Assembly (NCBI GenBank): GCA_964348015.1
Contig: CAYGBC010000013.1
Location: 1-64,000 of the forward strand
From: SOIA01 sp964348015
GTDB lineage: Bacteria; Acidobacteriota; Aminicenantia; Aminicenantales; Aminicenantaceae
Length of the DNA: 64,000 bases
Direction of reading: 5' to 3'
Shown here: positions 49,598 to 59,029 of the stretch, piece by piece
Position numbering within the stretch: position 1 is the stretch's first letter
Layout: the number at the start of each line of letters is the position of its first letter
Program-made: the position numbers and the translations under genes
The notes under the pieces: model-generated
The model's input: the letters and a program-made list of their open reading frames with translations, nothing else
Database searches by the model: none
Told to the model about the DNA's origin: nothing

Positions 49598-51259
49598 CTA
49601 ATGGCGGATGTAAACCTTGTAGGTATACGTGATTTCCAATTCCTCGCCTGCTTTGACGGGGACTTCCCACGAAATATAAGAATTGAAATTCACTCCTCTG
49701 AGCCCTTCGGCCACTTTCTCGATCTTTCCGTTGTGACTGACCTCGAGGACCTCCCCGGTAACCTTCTTCTTGATCTCCATGGTCACATCTTTGGATTTGG
49801 CATTGTTGATGTACAGTTCTCCCTTCACGGTCACGAGGTCGTAGGAGCTCCGGTAGAGCCTGACATCCCGCTGTCTTTCGATTTCGTATTCATGCCTGTT
49901 TGTCTTGATGTCAGTGGCAATCGTTAATTTCAAGTTGGTCTTGGTGGTTTTGGGTGTGTAATTGATCGTATCCTGAGCCAGAGGCTTCCAGCCGCTGACT
50001 GTCAAAGCCGGAGCGGTGGTCCAGGGGTAATCCGTGGAGTTTTCCAGTTTTATCGAATGCCAGACCTGCTCTCTGTCCTGCGGCTGTTGTCCCGAACGCT
50101 GGTATCCTCTGGGGTCCACGTTGAGAGTATCCGGAACATTCCATTCGTAAATGTGCTTGTACTCCACTTCCTGGGAAAAGATGTGGTAATAGGCTCTTTC
50201 TCCCTTCTTCAAGTGGATGCCTTTTTTGTGGTAGAGAAAAAGGTCTTCTTCGGAAGCTCCCGGGACTCCCTTTATAGCGGCATAGCCATAGTCTATGGGT
50301 TGCACCCGGGCTTCCTCGCGGAATGCGGCGGGAGCACTTTGTCTCATGATGTTCGACATCTGGCTGTACTCGTTTCGGCGTCTGGCTCCGGCTTCCAAGC
50401 TCGTGATGAACTGGCTGAGAGCCTGGTCTAAGGCCATCGGAGAGAGAACATCGGCATACATGAAGTTCGGATAGCCCACCACAAAAAAGGCATCCACATC
50501 CTTCAAATCTTCCACATCATTGATGATGGTCGCCTTCATGGTGATTCGCGCTTTTTTCGGGTCTTCAATATTGACCAGATAACTGGGTAACCAGCTGATG
50601 CCTTTCTGTAAATAAGACAAGCTGAGCTTCGCTTTCTTCTTTGGAGTGGAGAGTTTGAATTTGATTCTTTTTTCCTTTTTTTGGTCCAAGATTCGGTCGG
50701 AATAGCCGGAGGAGAATTGAATTTTTGAGATCGTATTTTTGTTTATGACGACGTCCCCGTCCTTTGTGCTGATGATAACGATTAAACCTTGATAAGGCTG
50801 TCCGCGCTGGGGCGCGCTCTCTGGGTCAGGCTCTCGACTCTGGGGAACGGATTTAATGATTCCCTCGATGACCTGGTTGTGCGCGGTGATTTTTGCCTTT
50901 TTGCCGACGTTGGCCTGCAGAAGTTCCTGGAGAGTGATTGCCGTACCCTCGCTTTTCACGTCTTCATAAAATCCGATGACTTCTTCGAGTTGAACATCCT
51001 CATCCAACGAACCTATCCACAAAGATCCTAATGTTGCCTGGGGGACAGACTTCGTGACCGCCCAGTTCTCCTGCAGTTCCACTTCTCCTTCACGGATGAA
51101 AAATCCCAGCCCGTTTTTAAAGAGAGCGAGGGTTGTCGGTTTTGTTTTCAACACAGGCAGGGGATTGTCTTTTTCTCCGGATGCGGATATCGAGTGAAAA
51201 GAAAGGATCATTCCCAGCAGTGCAAATATTGCGATTTTGATGAGAAGTTGTTTTGACAT
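49598..51259 (-). CDS. Exported DUF4139 domain protein
   Basis: The 553-aa product has a signal peptide (cleavage near ISASG) and an extended DUF4139 domain. Recognisable parts are LALFKNGLGFFIREGEV near residue 45, SYLQKGISWLPSYLVNI near 215, DVDAFFVVGYPNFM, and the C-terminal LENSTDYPWTTAPALT, IKKKVTGEVLEVSHNG and EITYTYKVYIRH. It is related to the mucoidy-inhibitor A-like family, with unknown function at the cell surface. AAAGGAGG precedes the start. It is divergent from the fucosidase gene across a short region with a palindrome. Confidence 0.85.
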   Translation of the reverse strand: MSKQLLIKIAIFALLGMILSFHSISASGEKDNPLPVLKTKPTTLALFKNGLGFFIREGEVELQENWAVTKSVPQATLGSLWIGSLDEDVQLEEVIGFYEDVKSEGTAITLQELLQANVGKKAKITAHNQVIEGIIKSVPQSREPDPESAPQRGQPYQGLIVIISTKDGDVVINKNTISKIQFSSGYSDRILDQKKEKRIKFKLSTPKKKAKLSLSYLQKGISWLPSYLVNIEDPKKARITMKATIINDVEDLKDVDAFFVVGYPNFMYADVLSPMALDQALSQFITSLEAGARRRNEYSQMSNIMRQSAPAAFREEARVQPIDYGYAAIKGVPGASEEDLFLYHKKGIHLKKGERAYYHIFSQEVEYKHIYEWNVPDTLNVDPRGYQRSGQQPQDREQVWHSIKLENSTDYPWTTAPALTVSGWKPLAQDTINYTPKTTKTNLKLTIATDIKTNRHEYEIERQRDVRLYRSSYDLVTVKGELYINNAKSKDVTMEIKKKVTGEVLEVSHNGKIEKVAEGLRGVNFNSYISWEVPVKAGEELEITYTYKVYIRH

Positions 51260-51309
51260 GTTGGCTGCCTCCTTTCAGCTTATCGTCCATATAATAGCAT
51301 ACTGATGGC

Positions 51310-51336
51310 TTTTTAAAGAATTATTCTCTTTAAAAA
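51310..51336. promoter_or_regulatory. Palindrome between divergent genes
   Basis: TTTTTAAAGA at 51310-51319 and TCTTTAAAAA at 51327-51336 form a perfect 10-bp inverted repeat with a 7-bp spacer, about 50 bp from the DUF4139 start and 86 bp from the fucosidase start. A TATAAT box lies at 51365-51370 on the plus strand. It could be an operator for either gene or a hairpin in a transcript. Confidence 0.4.
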
Positions 51337-51421
51337 TCAAATTTCTATTGTCCACGATTGTCTGTATAATGAATATCCTGTATTGGGAGATATAGACACT
51401 ATAAAAATAAGGAAGGGAAAA

Positions 51422-53479
51422 ATGAGAAAAGAAAGTTGCGTTTTTAAGTGGGTTTATCTGGGATTATTAGCTGTATTACTCGCGGGCCTCTTTTCCTGTG
51501 GTATACCCAAAAACGAAGAGAGGGACGAGCGGATGGCCTGGTGGCGTGAAGCCAGGTTTGGAATGTTCATTCACTGGGGGCTTTATGCCATACCTGCAGG
51601 TGAATGGAAAGGGGAAACTCGGCATGCGGAATGGATACTGACAACAGCACAGATTCCTGTGAAAGAGTATGAAAAATTCACTCAGGAGTTCAACCCGGTG
51701 AAATTCAATGCCAAGGAGTGGGTCAGTACGGCCAAGGAAGCGGGCATGAAGTACATCGTCATCACCAGTAAACACCATGACGGCTTTTGCCTGTTCGATT
51801 CCGAGTTTACAGAGTATGACGTGATGGATGCCACTCCGTTCAAACGGGATATCATGAAGGAACTGGCGGAGGAATGCCGAGACCAGGGCCTCAAGATCTG
51901 CTGGTACCACTCGATCATGGACTGGCACCATCCGGATTATCTGCCGCGGCGCAACTGGGAAAAGCGTTCGGCCGAGGGAGTGGACTATGACCGTTACGTG
52001 GAACACATGAAGAACCAGGTCAAGGAGCTTGTCACCAAATATGGGGAGATCGGTGTCCTCTGGTTTGACGGAGAGTGGGAGGCCACCTGGGATGCCGAGA
52101 GAGGGCGTGATCTTTACAAGTATGTCCGTTCACTCCAGCCGAGTATCATCATCAATAACCGTGTGGGAAAGGGACGGGCAGGCATGACAGGCACGTATGA
52201 TCCGGAGACAGCCTCCGGGGACTTCGGTACACCTGAACAGGAAATCCCGGCCACCGGTCTTGGCTACGACTGGGAGACCTGCATGACTATGAACGACCAC
52301 TGGGGATACAACAAAAACGACCATAATTGGAAATCCAAAGAGGACCTGATCCGTAAACTCGTGGATATCGCGAGCAAAGGTGGGAACTTTCTGCTGAATG
52401 TCGGGCCTACGGCCGAAGGCCTTTTCCCCCAGCCGAGCATCGAAAGATTGAAGGCGATGGGCGATTGGATGCAGATCAACGGAGAGAGCATCTACGGAAC
52501 CACAGCCAGTCTGTTCTCCAGGCTGGATTGGGGCCGAAGCACGACTAAACAGAATAAACTGTTCCTTCATGTATTTGACTGGCCTGAAGACGGCAGGCTC
52601 GAAGTGCCGGGGCTTGTCAGTCGTGCCGAGTCGGTCTATCTCCTGGCAGATACTCGAACACGGTTGAATATCGAGTATGCGCACGGTTCAGCTGTGATAT
52701 CGGTGCCTTCTGAGGCACCGGACCCCATCGTCTCGGTCATTGTTTTGGAGTTTGACGAAGAGCCTGAGGTTGTTAGAGAGCCCAAGATTAGGGCTGATTC
52801 AGACATTTTTTGTGACTGGCTTGAGGTCACTCTTTCGAGCAATATCGGGAATGTTCTGATCAGGTATACGCTGGATGGGAGCCAGCCGACCAACGAATCG
52901 GCGGTCTACAGACGGCCGATCAAGCTGGACAAAACGGCAACACTCACATGCCAGGTATTCCGGGATGGTCAAGCCATAAGCGCGGCAGTCGGCAAGACGT
53001 TCACAAAAGTTATCCCCCGACCTGCCGATTCGACTCTCGAGCTGGCTCCGGGATTGCGTTATGAGTATTATCATGGGACATGGGACTGGCTTCCGGATTT
53101 TGATCAACTGGAGCCTGTCTCATTAGGAGAAGTGGCGAGCTTCGACATCAGCCAGAGGGAGCGAAAGGAATACTTTGCGTTCAGGTTCATCGGATATATT
53201 CGAGCACCTGAGGATGGAGTGTACAAATTCTATGTGGCCTCGGATGACGGAAGCCGCCTGTACATCGGGAAGCACCTTGTGGTGGACAATGACGGGCTGC
53301 ACGGGTCAGAGGAAGTTGCCGGACAAATGGCTCTGGGAGCTGGATTCCATCCGATAACGGTCGGTTTCTTCCAGAAGAGTGGGGGAGTGGATTTTGAAGT
53401 TTCGTATTCCGGGCGCAACAGGGAGAAACAGCCCATCCCGGCCTCCTTGCTTTTTCATCAGAAGTCTCCTCAAGACTGA
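51422..53479 (+). CDS. GH29 alpha-L-fucosidase lipoprotein with CHB_HEX and PA14 modules
   Basis: The 685-aa product has a lipobox (LFSC, Cys26) and a GH29 domain to about residue 420: ARFGMFIHWGLYA, KHHDGFCLFDSE, and GVLWFDGEWE with nucleophile Asp216. A small beta domain of the CHB_HEX_C type follows (RYTLDGSQPTNESAVY, ~490-510), then a PA14 domain (~550-680, FYVASDDGSRLYIG). It should release fucose from glycans at the surface, with PA14 possibly binding sugars. AAGGAAGGG precedes ATG 51422, preferred over TTG 51383. Confidence 0.93.
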   Translation: MRKESCVFKWVYLGLLAVLLAGLFSCGIPKNEERDERMAWWREARFGMFIHWGLYAIPAGEWKGETRHAEWILTTAQIPVKEYEKFTQEFNPVKFNAKEWVSTAKEAGMKYIVITSKHHDGFCLFDSEFTEYDVMDATPFKRDIMKELAEECRDQGLKICWYHSIMDWHHPDYLPRRNWEKRSAEGVDYDRYVEHMKNQVKELVTKYGEIGVLWFDGEWEATWDAERGRDLYKYVRSLQPSIIINNRVGKGRAGMTGTYDPETASGDFGTPEQEIPATGLGYDWETCMTMNDHWGYNKNDHNWKSKEDLIRKLVDIASKGGNFLLNVGPTAEGLFPQPSIERLKAMGDWMQINGESIYGTTASLFSRLDWGRSTTKQNKLFLHVFDWPEDGRLEVPGLVSRAESVYLLADTRTRLNIEYAHGSAVISVPSEAPDPIVSVIVLEFDEEPEVVREPKIRADSDIFCDWLEVTLSSNIGNVLIRYTLDGSQPTNESAVYRRPIKLDKTATLTCQVFRDGQAISAAVGKTFTKVIPRPADSTLELAPGLRYEYYHGTWDWLPDFDQLEPVSLGEVASFDISQRERKEYFAFRFIGYIRAPEDGVYKFYVASDDGSRLYIGKHLVVDNDGLHGSEEVAGQMALGAGFHPITVGFFQKSGGVDFEVSYSGRNREKQPIPASLLFHQKSPQD

Positions 53480-53646
53480 TTTTATCCATCGAATGAGAAA
53501 GAAATCGATGTATGCAATGAGGTGCTTGTGACCACATTGTTCTAATCGGCGACTCATCGAAATTTTAACTGACCTGGATTGTTCACAAAACGATGCGAAA
53601 TCCTGTCTTGGCCTATTATTAGAAGAAAAAGCAATAGAATAAAATC

Positions 53647-54987
53647 ATGAGCTCGTCAAACACGTCAGAATTGCGAAGGGCTATCGGACTGCCCCAAGCC
53701 GTGGCGATGGTCGCCGGGACGATGATCGGCGCATCGATCTTCGTCCAACCTTCTGAAATAACCGGTCAGGTTCCCTCAGTGACAGGGATTTTCCTCGTGT
53801 GGCTGATCGCGGGAGTTCTGACATTTTTTGGCGCGCTGGTCTGCGCAGAGCTGGCATCGATTTTCACGCAGACCGGAGGAGTCTATGTTTATCTTAAAGA
53901 AGCCTACTCCCCTTCCATCGGATTTTTATGGGGATGGGCGATGTTCTGGAGCATCCATTCCGGGATCATGGCTGCGATCGCTGTTATATTTGCACGTTAC
54001 ACGAATTATTTTATTCCTCTGGGGAGTGCCGGAATTAAAGGGGTAGCGGTCGGAGTGATTTTTGTGATTTCTGCGGTCAATTATATGGGCGTCAAGCAGG
54101 GCAGTGCCGTGCAGACGCTTTTCACGTTAGGAAAAGTCATCGCCGTTGTGTTTATTGTCATTCTGGGTTTTACAATCGGTTCGAAGGCGCCAGAACATTT
54201 CGTAACCGGAGAATTGGCCAACACAGACATTTCCATCAACAGCTTTTTCCTTGCGTTGGTTGCCGGTTTGTTCGCGTTTGGAGGCTGGCATATGGTGACT
54301 TACAATGCAGAGGAGACGATCGAGCCGCGTAAAACTATCCCGCGCGCTTTAATGCTGGGCACGATAATCGTGACTTTGTGCTATATGGCTTTGAATGCGG
54401 TGTACATGTACATACTGCCCCTGGATACAGTGGCCTCATCCAAGCGGATTGCTGCGGATGCGGCTGACACGCTCCTCGGATATGGAGGCGGTTCGTTCAT
54501 GTCTGTTCTGGTGATGTTTTCAACATTCGGGGCTTTAAGCGGGATTATTCTCTGTGGGCCCCGTGTGTATTACTCCATGGCAAAAGACGGCTTGTTCTTT
54601 CGATGGGTCGGTGCGGTCCATCCCCGCTACCGAACTCCTCATAGAGCTATCGTTATGCAGGCGGTTTGGTCGTCGGTTTTGGTTGTGACGGGAACGTATA
54701 AAGCATTGTTTACCAGAGTTGTATACACAGAATGGATTTTTTTCGCCGTGATGGCTCTGGGGTTGTTCCGGCTTCGCCGCAGGCCGAACCTCGTCCGTGG
54801 TTATAAAATCTGGGGCTATCCTGTGATACCGGTCCTGTTCATAGTCTCGTCCCTGGCCATAGTGGTCAATCAAATTATCTCTGACCCGAGAGAAAGCGTG
54901 TTCGGACTCTCTCTTGTTTTGGCGGGATTGCCGGTTTATATTCTATGGGTTACAAATAAGAGAAGGAGTGAAGACGATGATCATTGA
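53647..54987 (+). CDS. APC-family amino acid permease
   Basis: The 446-aa product has twelve predicted membrane helices and the APC signatures: AVAMVAGTMIGASIFVQP in helix 1 (the broken-helix G-x-G substrate site), GWHMVTYNAEETIEPRKTIP in helix 6 and the loop after it, and GLFFRWVGAVHPRYRTPH. It likely imports amino acids or exchanges them across the inner membrane. It overlaps the following amidohydrolase by 11 bp, so its substrate may be related to that enzyme. No strong ribosome site is seen before the ATG. Confidence 0.92.
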   Translation: MSSSNTSELRRAIGLPQAVAMVAGTMIGASIFVQPSEITGQVPSVTGIFLVWLIAGVLTFFGALVCAELASIFTQTGGVYVYLKEAYSPSIGFLWGWAMFWSIHSGIMAAIAVIFARYTNYFIPLGSAGIKGVAVGVIFVISAVNYMGVKQGSAVQTLFTLGKVIAVVFIVILGFTIGSKAPEHFVTGELANTDISINSFFLALVAGLFAFGGWHMVTYNAEETIEPRKTIPRALMLGTIIVTLCYMALNAVYMYILPLDTVASSKRIAADAADTLLGYGGGSFMSVLVMFSTFGALSGIILCGPRVYYSMAKDGLFFRWVGAVHPRYRTPHRAIVMQAVWSSVLVVTGTYKALFTRVVYTEWIFFAVMALGLFRLRRRPNLVRGYKIWGYPVIPVLFIVSSLAIVVNQIISDPRESVFGLSLVLAGLPVYILWVTNKRRSEDDDH

Positions 54988-55960
54988 TTTCCACAACCAT
55001 TTCTATCCCGCGGAATATATCGAGGCCATACAGAGAGGGCCGAGCAACATCGAGGTGACATTTGATGAGGATAATAATCCGCTTTTGCACTATCCCGGGG
55101 ATTACAACATTCTGGTTCCTGAGCACAGAGATATCGGTTCTCGGGAGGAAGCCCTGAGGAAGGAAGGGATTGGCATGCAGGTTCTCTCTTTCACGACTCC
55201 AGGAACCCAGATTGAGTCCCCAAAACGCTCCGTCGAATTGGCTCGGGCAGTGAACAACAGTTTCGCGAAGATCAAAAAGAATCACAGCAGCCGGTTCGAT
55301 ACACTGGCCACCCTTCCGATGAATGACGTGGAGGCCTCGATCAAGGAGCTGGATCGGGCGTTCGGCGAACTGGGGTTCAAAGGAGTGACGGTGTTCAGCA
55401 ATATCAACGGGATAGCGTTGAGTGATCAACGGTTTTGGCCTCTCTATAGAAAAGCGAATGATTTGAATGCGGTGTTCTCTATCCATCCGAATTTTCCTGT
55501 GGGGGTTGAGGCCATGACAGATTACTGGTTGATGCCTTTAGTCGGGTTCACGTTTGATACGACTCTCGCCGCGGCCAAGCTTGTTTTCAGCGGTGTGGCC
55601 GAGAGATTTCCGAAAATCAAGTGGGTCCTGGCCCATTTGGGAGGAGCCATTCCGTATCTCGCGGAAAGGCTGGATAGAGGGTATTTCGCCTTCAAGGAGT
55701 GCAGAGAGCAAATCAGCCAGCCTCCCAGTGAGTATTTAAGGAAGTTTTATTATGATTCAGTAAATTTTGATGTCAGAGCGCTCCAATTGGCTGTTGATTT
55801 TGCCGGTGCGGACCACATTTTGGCGGGGAGTGACTATCCTCATCAGATCGGAAGCCTGCAGAAGATGGTCGAGAGCATTGAGAAACTGAGCATCTCTCCC
55901 GAGGAGAAAACCGGTATTCTCGGCGGAAATGCGAAGAAGTTACTGAAAATGCAATACTAA
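54977..55960 (+). CDS. Amidohydrolase family 2 (ACMSD-like) protein
   Basis: The 327-aa product begins MIIDFHNHFYP, the HxH metal motif. It follows the ACMSD/gamma-resorcylate decarboxylase pattern: LATLPMNDVEASIKELDRA, FSIHPNFP, KWVLAHLGGAIPYLAERLDRG and GSDYPHQIG with the late Asp. It probably decarboxylates or hydrolyses an aromatic or unsaturated acid in the cytoplasm. ATG 54977 is chosen because AAGGAG lies just upstream and the family starts with this strand; it then overlaps the permease by 11 bp, so the pair is co-translated. Confidence 0.92.
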   Translation: MIIDFHNHFYPAEYIEAIQRGPSNIEVTFDEDNNPLLHYPGDYNILVPEHRDIGSREEALRKEGIGMQVLSFTTPGTQIESPKRSVELARAVNNSFAKIKKNHSSRFDTLATLPMNDVEASIKELDRAFGELGFKGVTVFSNINGIALSDQRFWPLYRKANDLNAVFSIHPNFPVGVEAMTDYWLMPLVGFTFDTTLAAAKLVFSGVAERFPKIKWVLAHLGGAIPYLAERLDRGYFAFKECREQISQPPSEYLRKFYYDSVNFDVRALQLAVDFAGADHILAGSDYPHQIGSLQKMVESIEKLSISPEEKTGILGGNAKKLLKMQY

Positions 55961-55974
55961 AGGGATCAGGTTAT

Positions 55975-58593
55975 CTATCTCCGCTTTTTATTCCCCACCA
56001 TCTCCTTTTCACGGTTGAGCTCGATCATATCCACACTCTGGGAGTAGTCTCCGATAAGGTGCTTGCAGAAATAATCGGCTCTCAACCAGAAAAAGTAATC
56101 GCTCATATCCCCGAATCCATGGCGCTGTCCGGGGAAGATAAAGAAGTCGAAGCGCTTATTGGCCCGGATGAGAGCGTTGGCCAGTCTCAGAGTGTTGGCC
56201 GGATGGACATTGTTGTCGATGTCTCCTGTGGTGATGAGCAGTCGTCCTTTCAAGTTTTGGGCGATTTCGGAGTTCTTCTCGATGTCGTATTCGAATGTGA
56301 TGTTTCCCTCTTTGTCCACGACTTCTTTGACCCCGTGGTGCTTTTCGCTCCACCACCTGTTGTACACGTTGTTTTCGTGATTGCCAGCAGAGGAAACCGC
56401 CACTTTGAAGAAGTCTGGATAGACCAGCATGGCTGCCGTGGACATGAAACCGCCTCCGGAATGACCGTAGATACCGACCTTGTCAATATCGATAAACGGA
56501 TGTCTGATCGCCAACTGCTCGATTGCGGCTTTTTTATCGGCGAGCCCGTAATCTCGTAAGTTTCCGTAGCCGTAATTGTGATACCACTTGGAACGGGCCG
56601 GATGTCCACCCCGGTTGCCCACGCAGATGACGATGAATCCGAACTGGGCCAGCGTGATGTTGCTCGACCTGGCGGAGAAAGATTTGGGCACGCTTTCAGT
56701 CTGAGGACCCGGATAGACATAGGCTATGATCGGATACAGTTTTGTCTCGTCGAAATCGAAAGGCTTGTACATAACCCCGTAGATATCGGTAATGCCGTCG
56801 TCCGCTTTGACTTTAAAGGTCTCCGGGAACTTGAATCCGGCCTTCAGGAGCTGAGACAGGTCGGTGGTTTCGAGTTTGAGGAGAAGGTTGCCCTGATTGT
56901 CGCGGAGCACGGACTCTGGCACAGTGTCCACACGGGAATAATTGTCGACGAAAAACCTGTGGGAGTCGCATAGACTGGTGTAATGATTGAAGTTGCCCTT
57001 GTTGAGCAGCTTGAGTCCTGTGCCGTCCAGGTTGATCTTGTACAGGTGATAATAATAAGGATCTTCGCCTTTCTCTCGGCCATTGGCCATAAAATACAGG
57101 ACTCGGTTCTTTTCATCGATTCCCATGATGCGTTCACAATGCCAGGATCCGGAAGTAAGCTGTTTTTTCAGGTTCCCGTTGCCGTCAAAAAGATAAAAAT
57201 GCGCCCACCCGTCTCTTTCCGACCAGTGGATCAGCTCTTTTCCGTTGTTGACCAATCCCAGCGGCCGTGTTTCGACATAGGTGTTGAGCCGTTCTTCGAT
57301 CAAGACTTTCGTCTCGCCTGTCGCGGCATCGGCCATGCAGATGTCGATGCGGTGAAGGTCACGGCTGGTGCGGGAAAAGTAAAGCTTATCCGGAGTCTCA
57401 GAAAGCCAGAGGCTCGGCCGATTTTCATCATCGCGGTTTTTCGCCAGACGTGGTGCTGTAAGGATAGAAACAGTCTGGTCTTTGAACTTTTCTGTATCGA
57501 CCTTGATTTTTTTCTTGGATTCAAGTTCAAAGATCAAGATTTCATAAACAGGAGATTCTTCCTCACCCGGCATCTGGTATCGGTATGTTTCCAGAGTCGG
57601 GCGGGGTTGGGCGACAGAATTGATAACCCAAAGGTCTTTGACCTTCCGTTCGTCTGTTCTGGTCATCGCAAACTTATTAGAGTCCCTGGACCAGATGACC
57701 CGGACTCTCTTGCGTTTATCCTTGTTTTTCTCTTTGTCGACATTGGTCACGCCTCTTCCTTCTCGGTAGTAGCTGTAGCGTTCTTCTCCATCAGTGGTGA
57801 GCTGATGCTCGACGATATCCTCGTCATCTTCGTCTTCCAGAGCTTTCTCGTAGTTGGCTTTGTCCATATAGAGGAGGTTGTGGTGACGGCCGAAAACGAT
57901 GGTCTTTCCGTCTGGAGAGATGGAGGCCCATCTGGGTCTTTCCGGTGGTTTTTTATAGTCTTCGAGCAGAGTGAGTTTTCCCGTGGCGAGATCATACTCG
58001 AAATAGAAGATCTTTTTCTTGGGTTTTTCTTTTTTCTTTGGCGCTTTTTCTTCCTTTTTTTCCTTTTCTTTCTGCTTTTCCTTGTCTATTTTTTCTTCTT
58101 TCTTCTTCTCTTTCTTTTTTTCTTCTTCTTCTTTTTTTACCTCTTCTTCTTTTTCTTCCTGAGAACTTTCAACCTCAAACTGGATGGCCCGGTCTTTTTT
58201 TACAAATTTTATTCTTCGGATAGGCAGATGTTTCGCGTCGTAAGGATCCTTGGTGATCAGTGTCAGTTCGGCGGCCATTTTGTCGTTGTCGAATATCGGC
58301 CGTTTTGTTTTTCGAACAGGGTCCACGATTAAGAAGGTTTTACCTTCGCTGGTCTCGTAGGTGTACCAGAAACGGTCACTGTGCTTCAGCCAGTGGGCGT
58401 CGACAGAAGTGGAAAATGCCATTTTTCTCATCTTGGCCCGTGTGAACCGTGCCGCGAGCTTGTAGTTGGCTTTTTTGACCGGAGTGTTTTCAGCAAGCGC
58501 GTTCGCTGAAAACGAAAAAATAAGGGCTGCGACAACAAGGGCAAGGACTGGCTTGCGGGGTACTCGGAATTTTGGGTTATTAGATTTTTTCAT
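55975..58593 (-). CDS. Exported S9 family (dipeptidyl-peptidase IV-like) peptidase with Lys/Glu-rich insert
   Basis: The 872-aa product has a signal peptide (cleavage near ALAEN), a DPP-IV-type propeller and a C-terminal hydrolase. The catalytic Ser is S712 in GHSGGG; the acid is in TGDIDNNVHP and the His in GQRHGFGDM. Between propeller blades (residues ~143-195) is a very charged Lys/Glu-rich block with few other residues. DPP-IV relatives release dipeptides after proline, which fits collagen-like peptides. AGGGAGG precedes the start. A promoter is visible at 58713-58741. Confidence 0.94.
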   Translation of the reverse strand: MKKSNNPKFRVPRKPVLALVVAALIFSFSANALAENTPVKKANYKLAARFTRAKMRKMAFSTSVDAHWLKHSDRFWYTYETSEGKTFLIVDPVRKTKRPIFDNDKMAAELTLITKDPYDAKHLPIRRIKFVKKDRAIQFEVESSQEEKEEEVKKEEEEKKKEKKKEEKIDKEKQKEKEKKEEKAPKKKEKPKKKIFYFEYDLATGKLTLLEDYKKPPERPRWASISPDGKTIVFGRHHNLLYMDKANYEKALEDEDDEDIVEHQLTTDGEERYSYYREGRGVTNVDKEKNKDKRKRVRVIWSRDSNKFAMTRTDERKVKDLWVINSVAQPRPTLETYRYQMPGEEESPVYEILIFELESKKKIKVDTEKFKDQTVSILTAPRLAKNRDDENRPSLWLSETPDKLYFSRTSRDLHRIDICMADAATGETKVLIEERLNTYVETRPLGLVNNGKELIHWSERDGWAHFYLFDGNGNLKKQLTSGSWHCERIMGIDEKNRVLYFMANGREKGEDPYYYHLYKINLDGTGLKLLNKGNFNHYTSLCDSHRFFVDNYSRVDTVPESVLRDNQGNLLLKLETTDLSQLLKAGFKFPETFKVKADDGITDIYGVMYKPFDFDETKLYPIIAYVYPGPQTESVPKSFSARSSNITLAQFGFIVICVGNRGGHPARSKWYHNYGYGNLRDYGLADKKAAIEQLAIRHPFIDIDKVGIYGHSGGGFMSTAAMLVYPDFFKVAVSSAGNHENNVYNRWWSEKHHGVKEVVDKEGNITFEYDIEKNSEIAQNLKGRLLITTGDIDNNVHPANTLRLANALIRANKRFDFFIFPGQRHGFGDMSDYFFWLRADYFCKHLIGDYSQSVDMIELNREKEMVGNKKRR

Positions 58594-58885
58594 AATGCTT
58601 CCTCCCTAAATTTTTTTATATGAATACAATCGAATAAAAACAATTGATCTGCGGAATTGGATTTGACTGCTGATCAGGATTTTTTAAGGATTTTCTCATC
58701 GAGAGACAAGAAATTATACTCATGCATCAGACAGATTACAACTCTTTTTGAAAAGTGATTTTGAAAATCCAAATGAGAAAATTCCCAAAAAACAGTATCT
58801 ATTCAGCTGAGGTTGTATTTTGATAAATGAGGATGAGTTTTAAAGAATAGAGCCTTATGTATAAGGGTCGCAGGTTGGATTATCA
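58594..58885. other. Regulatory and otherwise empty part of the gap upstream of the S9 gene
   Basis: Apart from the minus-strand promoter at 58713-58741, no gene, repeat or strong hairpin is seen here. A short plus-strand frame starting at 58857 lacks a ribosome site and is rejected. Confidence 0.5.
58713..58741 (-). promoter_or_regulatory. Promoter for the DPP-IV-like peptidase
   Basis: On the minus strand TTGTAA (forward 58736-58741), a 17-bp spacer and a perfect TATAAT (58713-58718), about 120 bp before the start codon. Confidence 0.6.
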
Positions 58886-59029
58886 GGATTCGTTCTGTCG
58901 TGCAGAATCCAGAAAGAATTGTACGGCGGCTTCCTTTTTTTCATTTTCATACACTGTGACAATCGAGCCAGAAAAACGTTGCAGAAAAGAAGAATATTCT
59001 TGGAGGCATTTATCAGAGAATGAAATTTT

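Noticed and set aside
56983..58332. 449-codon plus-strand frame
   Set aside because: It is antisense to the S9 peptidase, has Phe runs produced by the Lys/Glu-rich block, and shows no ribosome site or domain.
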